Shown here piece by piece: positions 8,356 to 17,384 of a stretch of DNA of 64,000 bases. The stretch comes from SCTD01 sp963781675 (GTDB lineage Bacteria > Actinomycetota > Actinomycetes > Mycobacteriales > SCTD01): NCBI GenBank assembly GCA_963781675.1, contig CAWAGF010000007.1, positions 142,782 through 206,781 of the forward strand, read 5' to 3'. A program made the translations under genes and the position numbers. How positions within the stretch are numbered: the first letter of the stretch is position 1; the number at the start of each line of letters is the position of its first letter. The notes beneath the pieces were generated by a model. It saw only the letters and a program-made list of their open reading frames with translations, searched no databases and was not told the DNA's origin.

Positions 8356-9288
8356 CTACGTGCCGGCCAGCCAGTCGAGCCGCCGCAGGATGACGCCCTC
8401 GCGCAGCGCCCATGGGCACACCGACACCTGCTCGAGGTCGCACGCCAGCATCGCCTCGTGGGCGACGACCGCACCCGCCAGCAGCTGCCCCGCGCGGCTC
8501 GCCCCGACCCCCGGCAGCTCGGCCCGCTCCGCCGCCGTCATGACGGCGAGCTGCTCGACGATCCGCTCAAGGCCGTCCCGGCTCAGGGTGCGCGCGACGC
8601 GCGGCCCCCGGGCGTACGGCGCCGCCCCGTCGAGCCGGGCCAGTGAGCGCAGCGTCTTGCTGGTCGCGACGCCCCGGTCCGGCGGGCCGACGGCGAGCAG
8701 CCGCGGGACGACCTCGGCCAGCGACACCCCGACGTGCTCGCGCAGCGCCGCGACGTCCCGGGCCGACGGCGGGTCGCCGGGCAGGCGGTCGCGGGTGAGC
8801 CGGCCGGCGCCCAGCGGGAGGGACAGCGCGACGTCGGGCTCCTCGTCGCGGCCGGCGCCGATCTCCAGCGAGCCGCCGCCGATGTCGAGGCAGAGCAGCC
8901 GCCCGGCGCTCCACCCGAACCACCGGCGCACCGCGAGGAAGGTCAGCCGCGCCTCGTCCTCGCCCGGCAGCACCTGCAGCTCGACCCCCGCCCGCTGCCG
9001 TACGGCCTGCAGGACGTCCGCGGAGTCGGTCGCGTCGCGGACGGCGGACGTGGCGAAGGCCATCAGGTCCTCGACGCCCTCCTCCTCCGCGGCCCCGCGC
9101 GCCGCGGCCACCGCGTCGACCAGCACCTCCGTGCCGCGCGCCCCCAGCGAGCCGTCGCCCTGCAGCAGCTCGGCCAGGTGCAGCGGCGTCTTGTGCGACC
9201 GCACCGGGTCGGGGTGACCGCCGCGCTGGGCGTCGACGACGAGCAGGTGCACGGTGTTGCTGCCCACGTCCAGCACGCCCAGCCTCAT
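8356..9288 (-). CDS. Exopolyphosphatase / ppGpp phosphohydrolase family (Ppx/GppA)
   Basis: The protein has 310 residues. The ASKHA fold is seen in LGVLDVGSNTVHLLVVD (phosphate-binding loop), FATSAVRDATDS, LPGEDEARLTF, and LCLDIGGGSLEI (second phosphate loop). It corresponds to actinobacterial Ppx proteins that hydrolyse short polyphosphate or guanosine alarmone tails. The start is the ATG at 9288, with a TAGCGT box 8 nt upstream (9302-9297), again leaderless. It is divergent from the LOV phosphatase gene. Confidence 0.9.
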   Translation of the reverse strand: MRLGVLDVGSNTVHLLVVDAQRGGHPDPVRSHKTPLHLAELLQGDGSLGARGTEVLVDAVAAARGAAEEEGVEDLMAFATSAVRDATDSADVLQAVRQRAGVELQVLPGEDEARLTFLAVRRWFGWSAGRLLCLDIGGGSLEIGAGRDEEPDVALSLPLGAGRLTRDRLPGDPPSARDVAALREHVGVSLAEVVPRLLAVGPPDRGVATSKTLRSLARLDGAAPYARGPRVARTLSRDGLERIVEQLAVMTAAERAELPGVGASRAGQLLAGAVVAHEAMLACDLEQVSVCPWALREGVILRRLDWLAGT

Positions 9289-9342
9289 GCGCGGCGACGC
9301 TAGACCGCCCGCGCTCGGCTGCGGGATCCGTGACCGCGCCGC

Positions 9343-9385
9343 TACCCTCAGCACGATGTCCGCCCTGTCCCGAGCCTGGCCATGA
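9343..9385 (+). promoter_or_regulatory. Promoter and 9-codon upstream ORF before the LOV phosphatase gene
   Basis: TACCCT (9343-9348) lies 7 nt before an ATG at 9356. That ATG opens a 9-codon reading frame (MSALSRAWP) whose TGA at 9383-9385 overlaps the LOV gene ATG as ATGA. The arrangement predicts a leaderless mini-ORF translated first, with the phosphatase gene translated by termination-reinitiation. No Shine-Dalgarno sequence is evident for the main ATG. Confidence 0.5.
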
Positions 9386-11520
9386 CCCGCCAGCAGACCG
9401 ACGAGAGCCGCGCGGTGCGCCGGGCCGTGGACGACGCCGTCGAGCACGCCGAGCCCTCGCTGCGGCGGCACCGGCTGCCCCGGGTGCTGCACGACAGCCC
9501 GGCCGCGGTGCTGCTCGTCGACACCACCGAGCGGCAGGTCGTGCAGGCCAACCCGGCCGCCCGCGCCCTCACCCCCGGCCTCGACGGGCTGCCCGTCCCG
9601 GTGGGCGCGTGGGGCGAGGCCGCTGCGCTGCGCGGCCTCGACGGCACCCCGATCGTGGGAGGCTCCGGCCCGGTCGACCTGGCCGCAGCCGGCCGGCCGG
9701 TCCCCGGCGAGCCGGTGCTGCTCACCCGGGACGGCCGCGACCAGCTCGTGTGGGCGACGGGCTTCCCGATCCCGCACGAGTCCGGGCGGCCGCAGCAGTC
9801 GCTGGTCGTCCTCCTCGACGTCGACCCCGGCGACGACGAGCTCTCCAGGGTCCGCGACCGCGCCGTGGTGGCGGCCGGTCTCTCCTTCACGATCAGCGAC
9901 ACGAGGCTGCCGGACAACCCGCTCGTCTTCGTGAACCCCGCGTTCGAGCGCACCACCGGCTACGCCCGCGACGAGGTGCAGGGGCGCAACTGCCGCTTCC
10001 TGCAGGGCCCGCACACCGACCCGGCCGACGTGCAGCGGATCCGCGCCGCGATGGCGGCCGAGGAGCACCTCACGCTCACGCTGCTCAACTACCGCAAGGA
10101 CGGGACGGCGTTCTGGAACGAGCTGTCGCTGTCCCCGGTCTACGACGCGGACGGGGCGCTCACCCACTACGTCGGCATCCAGGCCGACGTCAGCGCCCGG
10201 GTGCAGATCGAGCAGGAGCGCGAGCGTCACCTGGAGGCCGAGCGCGCGGCCCGGGCCGAAGCGGAGCGGGCGCAGCGCCGGCTGGCCCTGCTCGCCGAGG
10301 CGACCTCCATGCTCGCCGCCACCCTCGACGTGGACGAGTCGCTCGACCGCCTCACCAGCCTGGTCGTCCCGGTGATGGCCGACTGGTGCACGGTGCACCT
10401 GCTGGGCGACGACGGGCGCGTGCAGCGCGTGGCGTCGCGGCACTCCGACGAGGGCAAGCTGCCGCTGCTCCGCCGCCTCGAGGAGCTGCAGCCCGAGGGT
10501 CTCAGCGAGGGCTCGGCGACCGCCGGCGTGCTGGCCGGCGGCCCCGCGGTGCTCCTCGACGTGGACGAGGCCGTCCTCGGTGCCGGCATCCAGGACCAGG
10601 AGCTCGCGGACGTCTACCGGCAGGTCGGCCTGCGCTCCGCGATCGTCGTCCCGCTGCGGGCGCGCCGGCAGGTCCTCGGCGTCCTGTCGCTGTTCAGCGA
10701 CGGCGGCGCGCGCACCTTCGACGGCGACGACCTGGCGATGGCCGCCGACCTCGCGCGCCGCGCCGCGCTCACGGTCGACAACGCGCGGCTGTACTCCCGC
10801 GAGCACGAGGTGGCCGAGCAGCTGCAGCGCAGCCTGCTCCCGCAGCTGCCGCAGATCGACGGCCTGGACCGGGCCGCCCGCTACCTGCCCGGCGCGACCG
10901 CCGCGCAGGTCGGCGGCGACTGGTACGACCTGTTCTGCCTGCCGGACGGCACCGTCGGCATCGCGGTCGGCGACGTGATGGGGCACGACATGACCGCCGC
11001 CGCCGCGATGGGCCAGCTGAGGTCGGTGCTGCGGAGCTACGCCTGGCAGGGCAGCCCTCCGGCTGTCGTGCTCGACCGCCTCGACCAGCTGGTGCAGGGC
11101 CTCGACATGGCCCAGCTCGCGACCTGCCTCTACGGCCGGCTCGACCCGCCGCTCGAGGGCGCACCCGGACGGCTGCGCGTCGCGAACGCCGGCCACCTGC
11201 CGCCGGCCCTGCGCTCGCCGTCCGGCGAGGTCCGGCTGATCGCCACCGACGCCGGCCTGCTGGTCGGCGCCGCGCTGGGCACCGATCGCGACGAGGTCGA
11301 GGAGGTCGTCGAGCCGGGCTCGGTCCTCGTGCTCTACACCGACGGCCTGGTCGAGCACCGCGGCCGCCCGATCGACGACGGCCTGCAGGCGCTGGCCGAC
11401 GCCCTCGCCTCCGCCCCCGACAGCGATGCCGACGCCATCTGCGAGCACCTGCTGCGCGAGCTGGCCTACGGCGACCTCGACGACGACGTGGCGCTGCTCG
11501 TCGTGCGGGTGCTGCCGTGA
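9382..11520 (+). CDS. LOV-GAF-PP2C (SpoIIE-type) blue-light-regulated phosphatase
   Basis: This 712-residue protein has an N-terminal PAS-like segment (about 30-150), a LOV domain (about 155-275), a coiled linker, a GAF domain (about 300-460) and a C-terminal PP2C/SpoIIE phosphatase (about 480-710). The LOV signature GRNCRFLQG is complete and its adduct-forming cysteine is Cys204. It is followed by NYRKDGTAFWNELSLSPV, the flavin-contact strands. The phosphatase has the metal ligands GGDWYD and GDVMGHD. Such enzymes dephosphorylate anti-sigma-factor antagonists (STAS proteins), so blue light is expected to steer a partner-switching sigma pathway. No STAS or kinase gene is adjacent. It is followed with a GTGA overlap by the Cys-rich gene. 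Confidence 0.9.
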   Translation: MTRQQTDESRAVRRAVDDAVEHAEPSLRRHRLPRVLHDSPAAVLLVDTTERQVVQANPAARALTPGLDGLPVPVGAWGEAAALRGLDGTPIVGGSGPVDLAAAGRPVPGEPVLLTRDGRDQLVWATGFPIPHESGRPQQSLVVLLDVDPGDDELSRVRDRAVVAAGLSFTISDTRLPDNPLVFVNPAFERTTGYARDEVQGRNCRFLQGPHTDPADVQRIRAAMAAEEHLTLTLLNYRKDGTAFWNELSLSPVYDADGALTHYVGIQADVSARVQIEQERERHLEAERAARAEAERAQRRLALLAEATSMLAATLDVDESLDRLTSLVVPVMADWCTVHLLGDDGRVQRVASRHSDEGKLPLLRRLEELQPEGLSEGSATAGVLAGGPAVLLDVDEAVLGAGIQDQELADVYRQVGLRSAIVVPLRARRQVLGVLSLFSDGGARTFDGDDLAMAADLARRAALTVDNARLYSREHEVAEQLQRSLLPQLPQIDGLDRAARYLPGATAAQVGGDWYDLFCLPDGTVGIAVGDVMGHDMTAAAAMGQLRSVLRSYAWQGSPPAVVLDRLDQLVQGLDMAQLATCLYGRLDPPLEGAPGRLRVANAGHLPPALRSPSGEVRLIATDAGLLVGAALGTDRDEVEEVVEPGSVLVLYTDGLVEHRGRPIDDGLQALADALASAPDSDADAICEHLLRELAYGDLDDDVALLVVRVLP

Positions 11521-12325
11521 CCGACCTCGGCATGCCCGCCGTCCGCGAGGTGGACCCCGACTTCTCCCGCGACTGGGTGGAGTTCCCCGACCCGGCCGAC
11601 CCGAAGGGCGTCGTGCGCGCCGACCTCACCTGGCTGCTGTCGTCGTGGACGTGCGTCTACGGGCGCGGCTGCGAGGGAGTGGTCGAGGGGCGCGCGGACG
11701 ACGGCTGCTGCAGCCACGGCGCGTTCTACGCCGACGACGAGGACGAGCAGCGGGTCGAGCGCTTCGCCGCGCAGCTGAAGAAGAAGCACTGGCAGCACGC
11801 CGATGTCGGTCGTGCGCAGGGCATCTCCGAGGACGACGAGCTCGAGGGCGAGGCCGCCCGGCGCACCCGCACCGTCGACGGCGCCTGCCTGTTCCTCAAC
11901 CGGCCCGGCTTCGCCGGCGGGGCCGGCTGCGCGCTGCACGCCCTCGCGGACCGCACCGGGCTGCACCCGCTCGAGACCAAGCCCGACGTCTGCTGGCAGC
12001 TGCCGGTGCGCCGGACGCAGGAGTGGGTCGAGCGCCCGGACGAGGTGCAGGTCCTGGTCACCTCCATCGGCGAGTTCGACCGCCGCGGCTGGGGCCCCGG
12101 CGGCGCCGACCTGCACTGGTGGTGCACGTCCTCGCCGACCGCCCACGTGGGCGCCGACCCGCTCTGGGTCTCGTACGGCCCGGAGCTCGTCGCCCTGCTC
12201 GGCCAGCCGGCCTACGACGAGCTGGCGCGCCTGTGCCGGCAGCGGTCGTCGCTGCCCCTGCACCCGGCCACCGAGCTCAGCACCGTGGTGCTGGAAGCCG
12301 GCGGCGCCGAGCCCGCCTCGCCCCT

Positions 12326-12329
<4 letters not shown>
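11517..12329 (+). CDS. Conserved Cys-rich protein (DUF3109/zinc-iron-chelating-domain-like)
   Basis: The protein has 270 residues and starts at a GTG that overlaps the previous stop. Cysteines fall in pairs typical of a metal-chelating cluster: CVYGRGC, DGCCSHG, GACLF, GAGCALH, DVCWQL and WWCTSS. It contains a lysine-rich QLKKKHW segment and no signal peptide. Homologous actinobacterial proteins have no assigned function; iron or zinc binding is inferred from the Cys pattern. Coupled translation to the LOV phosphatase suggests a shared role, or only co-regulation. Its stop overlaps the regX3 stop by 4 bp in convergent orientation. Confidence 0.6.
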
Positions 12330-13002
<673 letters not shown>

Positions 13003-13006
<4 letters not shown>

Positions 13007-14149
13007 GACGTCCTCTCCTTGTCCGGGACGGGGGGCAGCCGCAGCGTGAACGTCGACCCGGAGCCCTCGACGCTCCAGACGCTCACCTCGCCCCCGTGGT
13101 TCGTGGCGACGTGCTTGACGATGGCGAGCCCGAGGCCGGTACCGCCGGTGGCCCGCGAGCGGGCCGGGTCGGCGCGGTAGAAGCGCTCGAAGACGCGCTC
13201 CAGGTCCTTCTCCGCGATGCCCATGCCCTGGTCGGTGACGCTGATCTCGACCGCCCCCTCCCGCTCGCGCACCGCGACGGCGACCCGGGTCCGCTCGGCG
13301 CTGTAGTGCACGGCGTTCTCGATGAGGTTGCCGACCGCGGTCACCAGCTGGGACTCGCTGCCGCAGACCGTGAGCCCGCGCTGCCCGCCCCGGACGATCT
13401 CGATCGCTCCGGCGGAGGCAGCCGTCCGGGTCCGGTCCACCGCCTCGGCCACCACCTGGTCGACCGACACCAGCTGCTGGTCCGGCAGCGGCTCAGCCCC
13501 CTGCAGCCGGGAGAGGTCGATGAGCTCCTGGACGAGCCGGGCCAGCCGGCCGGCCTCGTGCTGCAGCCGCCCGGCGAAGCGGCGCACCGCGGTCGGGTCG
13601 CCGCTCGCGTCCTGCATCGCCTCGGCCAGCAGGGACATCGCGCCCACCGGCGTCTTCAGCTCGTGGCTCACGTTCGCCACGAAGTCGCGCCGCACGGCGT
13701 CCACCCGGCGGGCCTCGGTCACGTCCTCGACGAGCAGCGCGACGTGGCCGCTCTCGCCCTCGATCGGCGCGACCCGCACGCGGACGGCCTCGGGCAGCCG
13801 CGCCAGCCGCGTCCGCTCCGGCTCGACCTCGGCCTCCTGCGGCTCGCCCGTGCGCCGCACGTCGTTCACCAGCCGGCGCAGCTCGGGGACGAGGAGCCGC
13901 TGCCCGCGCACGAGGCCGAGGTAGACCGAGCGCCGGTTCGCGAGGACGACCCAGTCGTCGGCGTCGACCACCGCGACGGCCGCCGGCACGGCGTCGATGA
14001 CCTGCGCGCTGCTCGGCGTCCGCAGGCTCTGCGCCGGGCGCGGCCGCTCCTCCTGCTCGACCTCCTGACTCGCGGCGCAGGCGGGGCACGAGCAGGGCGC
14101 CGAGCAGCAGGCCCACGACGAGCCCGACGAGCACGCCGGCGACGGTCAC
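13003..14149 (-). CDS. senX3: Sensor histidine kinase SenX3, apparently frameshifted after its membrane helix
   Basis: The kinase core is intact: FVANVSHELKTP (H box), NLIENAVHYS (N box), DQGMGIAEKDLERVF and GGTGLGLAI (G boxes), with a PAS-like domain (VPAAVAVVDADDWVVLAN). The expected N-terminal membrane helix is encoded upstream from a GTG at 14149 (VTVAGVLVGLVVGLLLGALLV) but in a different frame. The two parts join near 14060-14070 at CGCGAGTCAGGAGG. A one-base error or a real frameshift would detach the kinase from the membrane; I favour a sequence error. The shorter soluble frame could begin at 13989. It is divergent from phoU. Confidence 0.85.
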
Positions 14150-14199
14150 CCTCGAACTGTAGGTCCGGAAGATCGCCTCAGGCGCACGGCGAAAGCAGT

Positions 14200-14264
14200 G
14201 TTCACCCGTCGTACGGCAGGGGTTCACGCGCTGCGCGCTCAGGGAGGTGCATGCCGTCTACCCT
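14200..14264 (+). promoter_or_regulatory. PHO-box-like direct repeats and leaderless phoU promoter
   Basis: GTTCACCCGTC begins at 14200 and GTTCACGCGCT at 14222, exactly two 11-bp units apart, with a weaker unit (GTACGGC...) between. This is the arrangement of streptomycete PHO boxes bound by PhoP-type regulators. Downstream, TACCCT (14259-14264) lies 6 nt before the phoU ATG, and no good -35 is present, as expected for an activator-dependent promoter. The site lies between divergent senX3-regX3 and phoU, so it could serve both. Confidence 0.65.
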
Positions 14265-14270
14265 GCCGAC

Positions 14271-14924
14271 ATGCGCGACACCTACCACGAAGAGCTCGAC
14301 GCGATCTCGACGTCGCTGGTCGAGATGACCAACCTCGTCGGTTCCGCGATGAGCCGGGCGACGACCGCGCTGCTCGACGCCGACCTCACCCTCGCCGAGA
14401 TGGTGATCGCGAACGACGAGTCCGTCGACGCGCTCTACCGCGAGACCGAGGCGCGGGCGTTCGACCTGCTCGCCCGCCAGCAGCCGGTCGCGAGCGACCT
14501 GCGCGTGCTGGTCACGTCGCTGCGGATGGTCGCCGACCTCGAGCGGATGGGCGACAACGCCGTCCACGTCGCGAAGATCGCCCGTCGCCGCTACCCCGGG
14601 TCGGCCGTGCCGCCGGCGCTGCGGTCCACCGTCCTGAAGATGGGCCACGCCGCCGAGGAGATCGTCGCCAAGGCCGGCAGCGTCATCGCGCGCCGCGACA
14701 TCCAGATGGCTGCCGAGCTCGAGAAGGACGACGACGTGATGGACGAGCTGCACAAGCAGCTGTTCACCGCGATCCTCGACGACGAGTGGGAGGCCGGCGT
14801 CGAGGCGGCCATCGACATCACGCTCGCCGGCCGCTACTACGAGCGCTTCGCCGACCACGCCGTGTCCGTCGCCCGCCGGGTGGTCTACCTGGTCACCGGC
14901 GAGCGCCCCGACGTCACGGGCTAG
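14271..14924 (+). CDS. phoU: Phosphate transport system regulator PhoU
   Basis: The protein has 217 residues made of two three-helix repeats. The first repeat has LLARQQPVASDLRVL and DLERMGDNAVHVA; the second has AIDITLAGRYYERFADHAVSVARRV. The E(D)xxxD motifs in each repeat are the metal-binding signatures of PhoU. It restrains SenX3/PhoR kinase signalling when phosphate is sufficient. ATG 14271 is preferred over an upstream ATG at 14247 because the -10 box lies between them. Confidence 0.95.
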   Translation: MRDTYHEELDAISTSLVEMTNLVGSAMSRATTALLDADLTLAEMVIANDESVDALYRETEARAFDLLARQQPVASDLRVLVTSLRMVADLERMGDNAVHVAKIARRRYPGSAVPPALRSTVLKMGHAAEEIVAKAGSVIARRDIQMAAELEKDDDVMDELHKQLFTAILDDEWEAGVEAAIDITLAGRYYERFADHAVSVARRVVYLVTGERPDVTG

Positions 14925-14934
14925 CAGCGCCCGG

Positions 14935-16472
14935 CTACCGGACCACGACGCGCAGCGCGCCGGAGAGGGCCGCGCCGCTGCGGAAGCGGTACTCCGCGGT
15001 CCGGTCCTGGGGCAGCCTCAGCACGAGCAGCCCCGCCTTGCCGCTCGTCCCGCGGCGCACCACGGTCCACCCGCTGCCCGTCCGGCGCTCGAGCTGCACC
15101 GGCAGCCCGGCCCGAGCGGTGCCGTCGGCGAGGGTGCGCACGCTGAACGCCACGGCGGTCCCCTTCTTCACGGCGCCAGCGCTGCGGGAGCCGCGCACGG
15201 TGACGACCGGCTTCTTGGCCGGCTTGCTCACGGCGGGCGCACTGACCCCCGGCTTGCTCGTGACGGGCGCCGAGACGACCGGCGCGCTCACCACCGGCGC
15301 GCTCTCACCACCGGCGCGCTCACCACCGGCGCGGGCGCCGGACGTCCGGCGGCCTCCGCGGCGACGACGTCCACCAGGCCCGCGCCGTACTGCGCGTCCT
15401 GGCCCGTCGGGCCGAGGTCGCGGGCGCTGGACATCAGACGCGCCCGCACCTGCGCCGGAGTCAGACGCGGCTCGGCCTGCTTGAGCAGCGCGGCCGCCGC
15501 GGCGACGAACGGGGACGCCATGCTGGTGCCGGACCAGGCCTCGTAGCCGCCACCCGGCACGGTCGAGACGATCGACGCGCCGGGCGCGACGAGCGCGAGG
15601 TGGCTGCCGGTGCTGGACCAGGCGGGCCGGGCGGAGTCGCGGTTGACCGCGCCGACGGCGATGACGCCCGGGGTGGCGGCCGGGTAGAGGACGGGGTCGC
15701 CCTTCTCACCGGAGTTGCCGGAGCCGGCGACCACGACCACCCCCTTGTCGAGCGCGTGCTGGATCGCCGCGGTGAGCAGCGCGCTGGGGCTGTCGCCGGC
15801 GAGCGAGAGGTTGAGGACGGTCGCGCCCTGCTCGACCGCCCAGAGGACGCCCTGCGCGACGACTCCGTCGTTGCCCAAGCCCGAGGCGTCGAGGACGCGG
15901 ACCGGCAGGACGTGCGCCCCCTGCGCGAGGCCCGCGCCGCCGATGCCGTTGCCGCCGAGCGCGGCGATGATGCCGGCGACGTGCGTGCCGTGGCCGTTCG
16001 GGTCGGTGCGGGCGTCGCCGCTGGCGACCAGGTCCTTGCCGGGCACGACGACGCCGGCCAGGTCCGGGTGCGCGCCGTCGACGCCGGTGTCGAGCACCGC
16101 GACCAGCTGCGACGACGCGGAGCCTGCGGCCCACGCCGTGGTGGCGGACAGCGCGGTCATGCCCCACTGGTCGGTCAGGCGGGGGTCGGCAGCCAGCGCG
16201 CGCACCGGCTGCACGACGGCGGCGGTGACGACCTGCGGCTCTTCCTCCCAGCGGTCGGCGAGCGCCTCTCCGCGGGCGGCGGAGCGGGCGGAGCCGTGCC
16301 GGACGGTCAGGCTGCCGTCGGCGGCCTCGACGACGGCGGCGACCTCGACGGGGCTGCCGCCTTCCTGCGCGGAGGAGACGGCCAGACCGCCGGCGGCGGG
16401 GACCAGCAGTGCGGTCGCGGCGAGGGCGGTGACGGTGGCCCTGCGGGGCAGGGCGCGCGTGGCAGTGCGCAC
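14935..16472 (-). CDS. Secreted subtilisin-like serine protease (S8) with frameshift in a C-terminal repeat linker
   Basis: The protein has a signal peptide (LPRRATVTALAATALLVPA), a short propeptide and an S8 domain. The catalytic triad is visible: Asp in VLDTGVDGAHPD, His in NGHGTHVAGI and Ser in GTSMASPF. A Pro/Val/Ser/Ala linker of SAPVV units follows, and then an Ig-like C-terminal domain ending at 14935. In the linker the repeated DNA unit gcgctcaccaccgg occurs with two extra bases near 15303-15306, which breaks the frame. The domain after it is clearly the continuation of the same gene. The preferred start is GTG 16472 because GGAG lies 7 nt upstream (16483-16480). Expression is predicted to be under a c-di-GMP riboswitch. 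Confidence 0.85.
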
Positions 16473-16475
16473 GGT

Positions 16476-16528
16476 GGAGCTCCAGAGCACTTGCGCGGCA
16501 AGGCGACGCGAGAGCTCGCTGGAGCTCC
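16476..16528 (-). promoter_or_regulatory. Shine-Dalgarno-sequestering hairpin (riboswitch expression platform)
   Basis: On the minus strand GGAGCTCCAG (16528-16519) pairs perfectly over 10 bp with CTGGAGCTCC (16485-16476). The second arm contains the ribosome site GGAG of the protease gene. The 5' part of the first arm overlaps the 3' strand of the aptamer P1 helix (GAGGG, 16531-16527). Ligand-stabilised P1 and the sequestering hairpin would therefore compete, which predicts translation control. Confidence 0.65.
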
Positions 16529-16616
16529 CTCGTTCGGCGGCCCGGCTGCCCGTTCTGGGCCCGTGGCTTTGCGTCCCCGCCTTCCGACGGGTTTGCCCTT
16601 ATCGCTGAGGGTGGTG
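16524..16616 (-). ncRNA. Cyclic-di-GMP class I riboswitch (GEMM-I)
   Basis: Reading the minus strand from about 16616, the conserved core AAGGGCAAACC is followed by a GGAA-capped stem, then GGGACGCAAAGCC, then the second stem with its receptor-like segment and CCGCCGA. These match the GEMM-I consensus and the Vibrio Vc2 aptamer, including the GGGCAAACC and GGACGCAAAGCC segments that bind c-di-GMP. A closing helix CCCTC/GAGGG is formed by the flanks (about 16611-16607 with 16531-16527). It lies directly upstream of the subtilisin gene on the same strand. Confidence 0.93.
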
Positions 16617-16700
16617 CGGGACCCTCCTTGCATCGACGCCCGGCGTCGGGGCGCTGAACCCCGACCGGGTGAGCCCGGGATGACTAGTCATGGGAAGCGG

Positions 16701-17384
16701 TCAGCCGCGCGGGACGTCCTCCGGCCCGTTGCCGACGTGCTCGTCGAAGAAGCGCTGGAGCGGGGCGGCCTCGACCTGCTGGCAGAGCAGCCGGTGGTCC
16801 CACGCCGTGGCCGCGAACGGCACCGGAAGGCCGGTGCGCTCGGCGACGATGACGTCGTCCTCGTGCTGGTCCTGGAAGTCCTGCAGCGCCTTCTTCTGCT
16901 CGGCAGGCAGGTCCGGGCGGTGCCACGCGATGACGTAGCCGTGCTCGAGGGCGTGCACGAGCAGGCCGTCGCTCGGCAGCGAGGACCCGGCGTAGACGCC
17001 CGCCCGCGCGTTCGAGGCCAGGTGGTTGCCGCCGGCCGGCGGGTTCACCGAGTACGACGGGCTCTGCACGTGGTTCTGGCCTGCCGGCAGCGTGGGGTCG
17101 GCCTCGCGGTCGACGTCGCAGCTGCCGGACGTCAGCGCGTCGCGCAGCTCGGCGTCCCGCCTGTTGTCCACGATCAGGTAGAGCCCGACCGCACCCACGA
17201 CGGCGCCCAGCAGCGCTCCGGTGACCACCTTGCGGCGCAGCGCGTCGCGGCGCTCCGCGGTGGCCGCCGCGGTCCGCTCCTGCTCCTTGCGCGTCGGTCC
17301 CGTCGGCGCGCTCGCGGCGCGCGGCGGCTTCGTGCGGACCGGAGCCGGGGGCGCAGTGGGCCGCTTCTTCTTCTTGCTGGCCAT
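16701..17384 (-). CDS. DUF3105 membrane-anchored protein
   Basis: The protein has 227 residues. The N-terminus is Lys/Ala/Pro-rich (MASKKKKRPTAPP), followed by one membrane helix (VVTGALLGAVVGAVGLYLIV) and an extracytoplasmic DUF3105 domain with NPPAGGNHLASNARAG, LVHALEHGYVIAWHRPD and TAWDHRLLC. The family has no known function. The ATG shares one base with the gpmA stop (TGATG), so translation is coupled to gpmA. Confidence 0.82.
   Translation of the reverse strand: MASKKKKRPTAPPAPVRTKPPRAASAPTGPTRKEQERTAAATAERRDALRRKVVTGALLGAVVGAVGLYLIVDNRRDAELRDALTSGSCDVDREADPTLPAGQNHVQSPSYSVNPPAGGNHLASNARAGVYAGSSLPSDGLLVHALEHGYVIAWHRPDLPAEQKKALQDFQDQHEDDVIVAERTGLPVPFAATAWDHRLLCQQVEAAPLQRFFDEHVGNGPEDVPRG

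Noticed and set aside
8356..11448. A minus-strand frame running from ppx through the whole LOV phosphatase gene
   Set aside because: Only the ppx part (8356-9288) has family motifs. The rest is antisense to a protein with intact LOV, GAF and PP2C domains.
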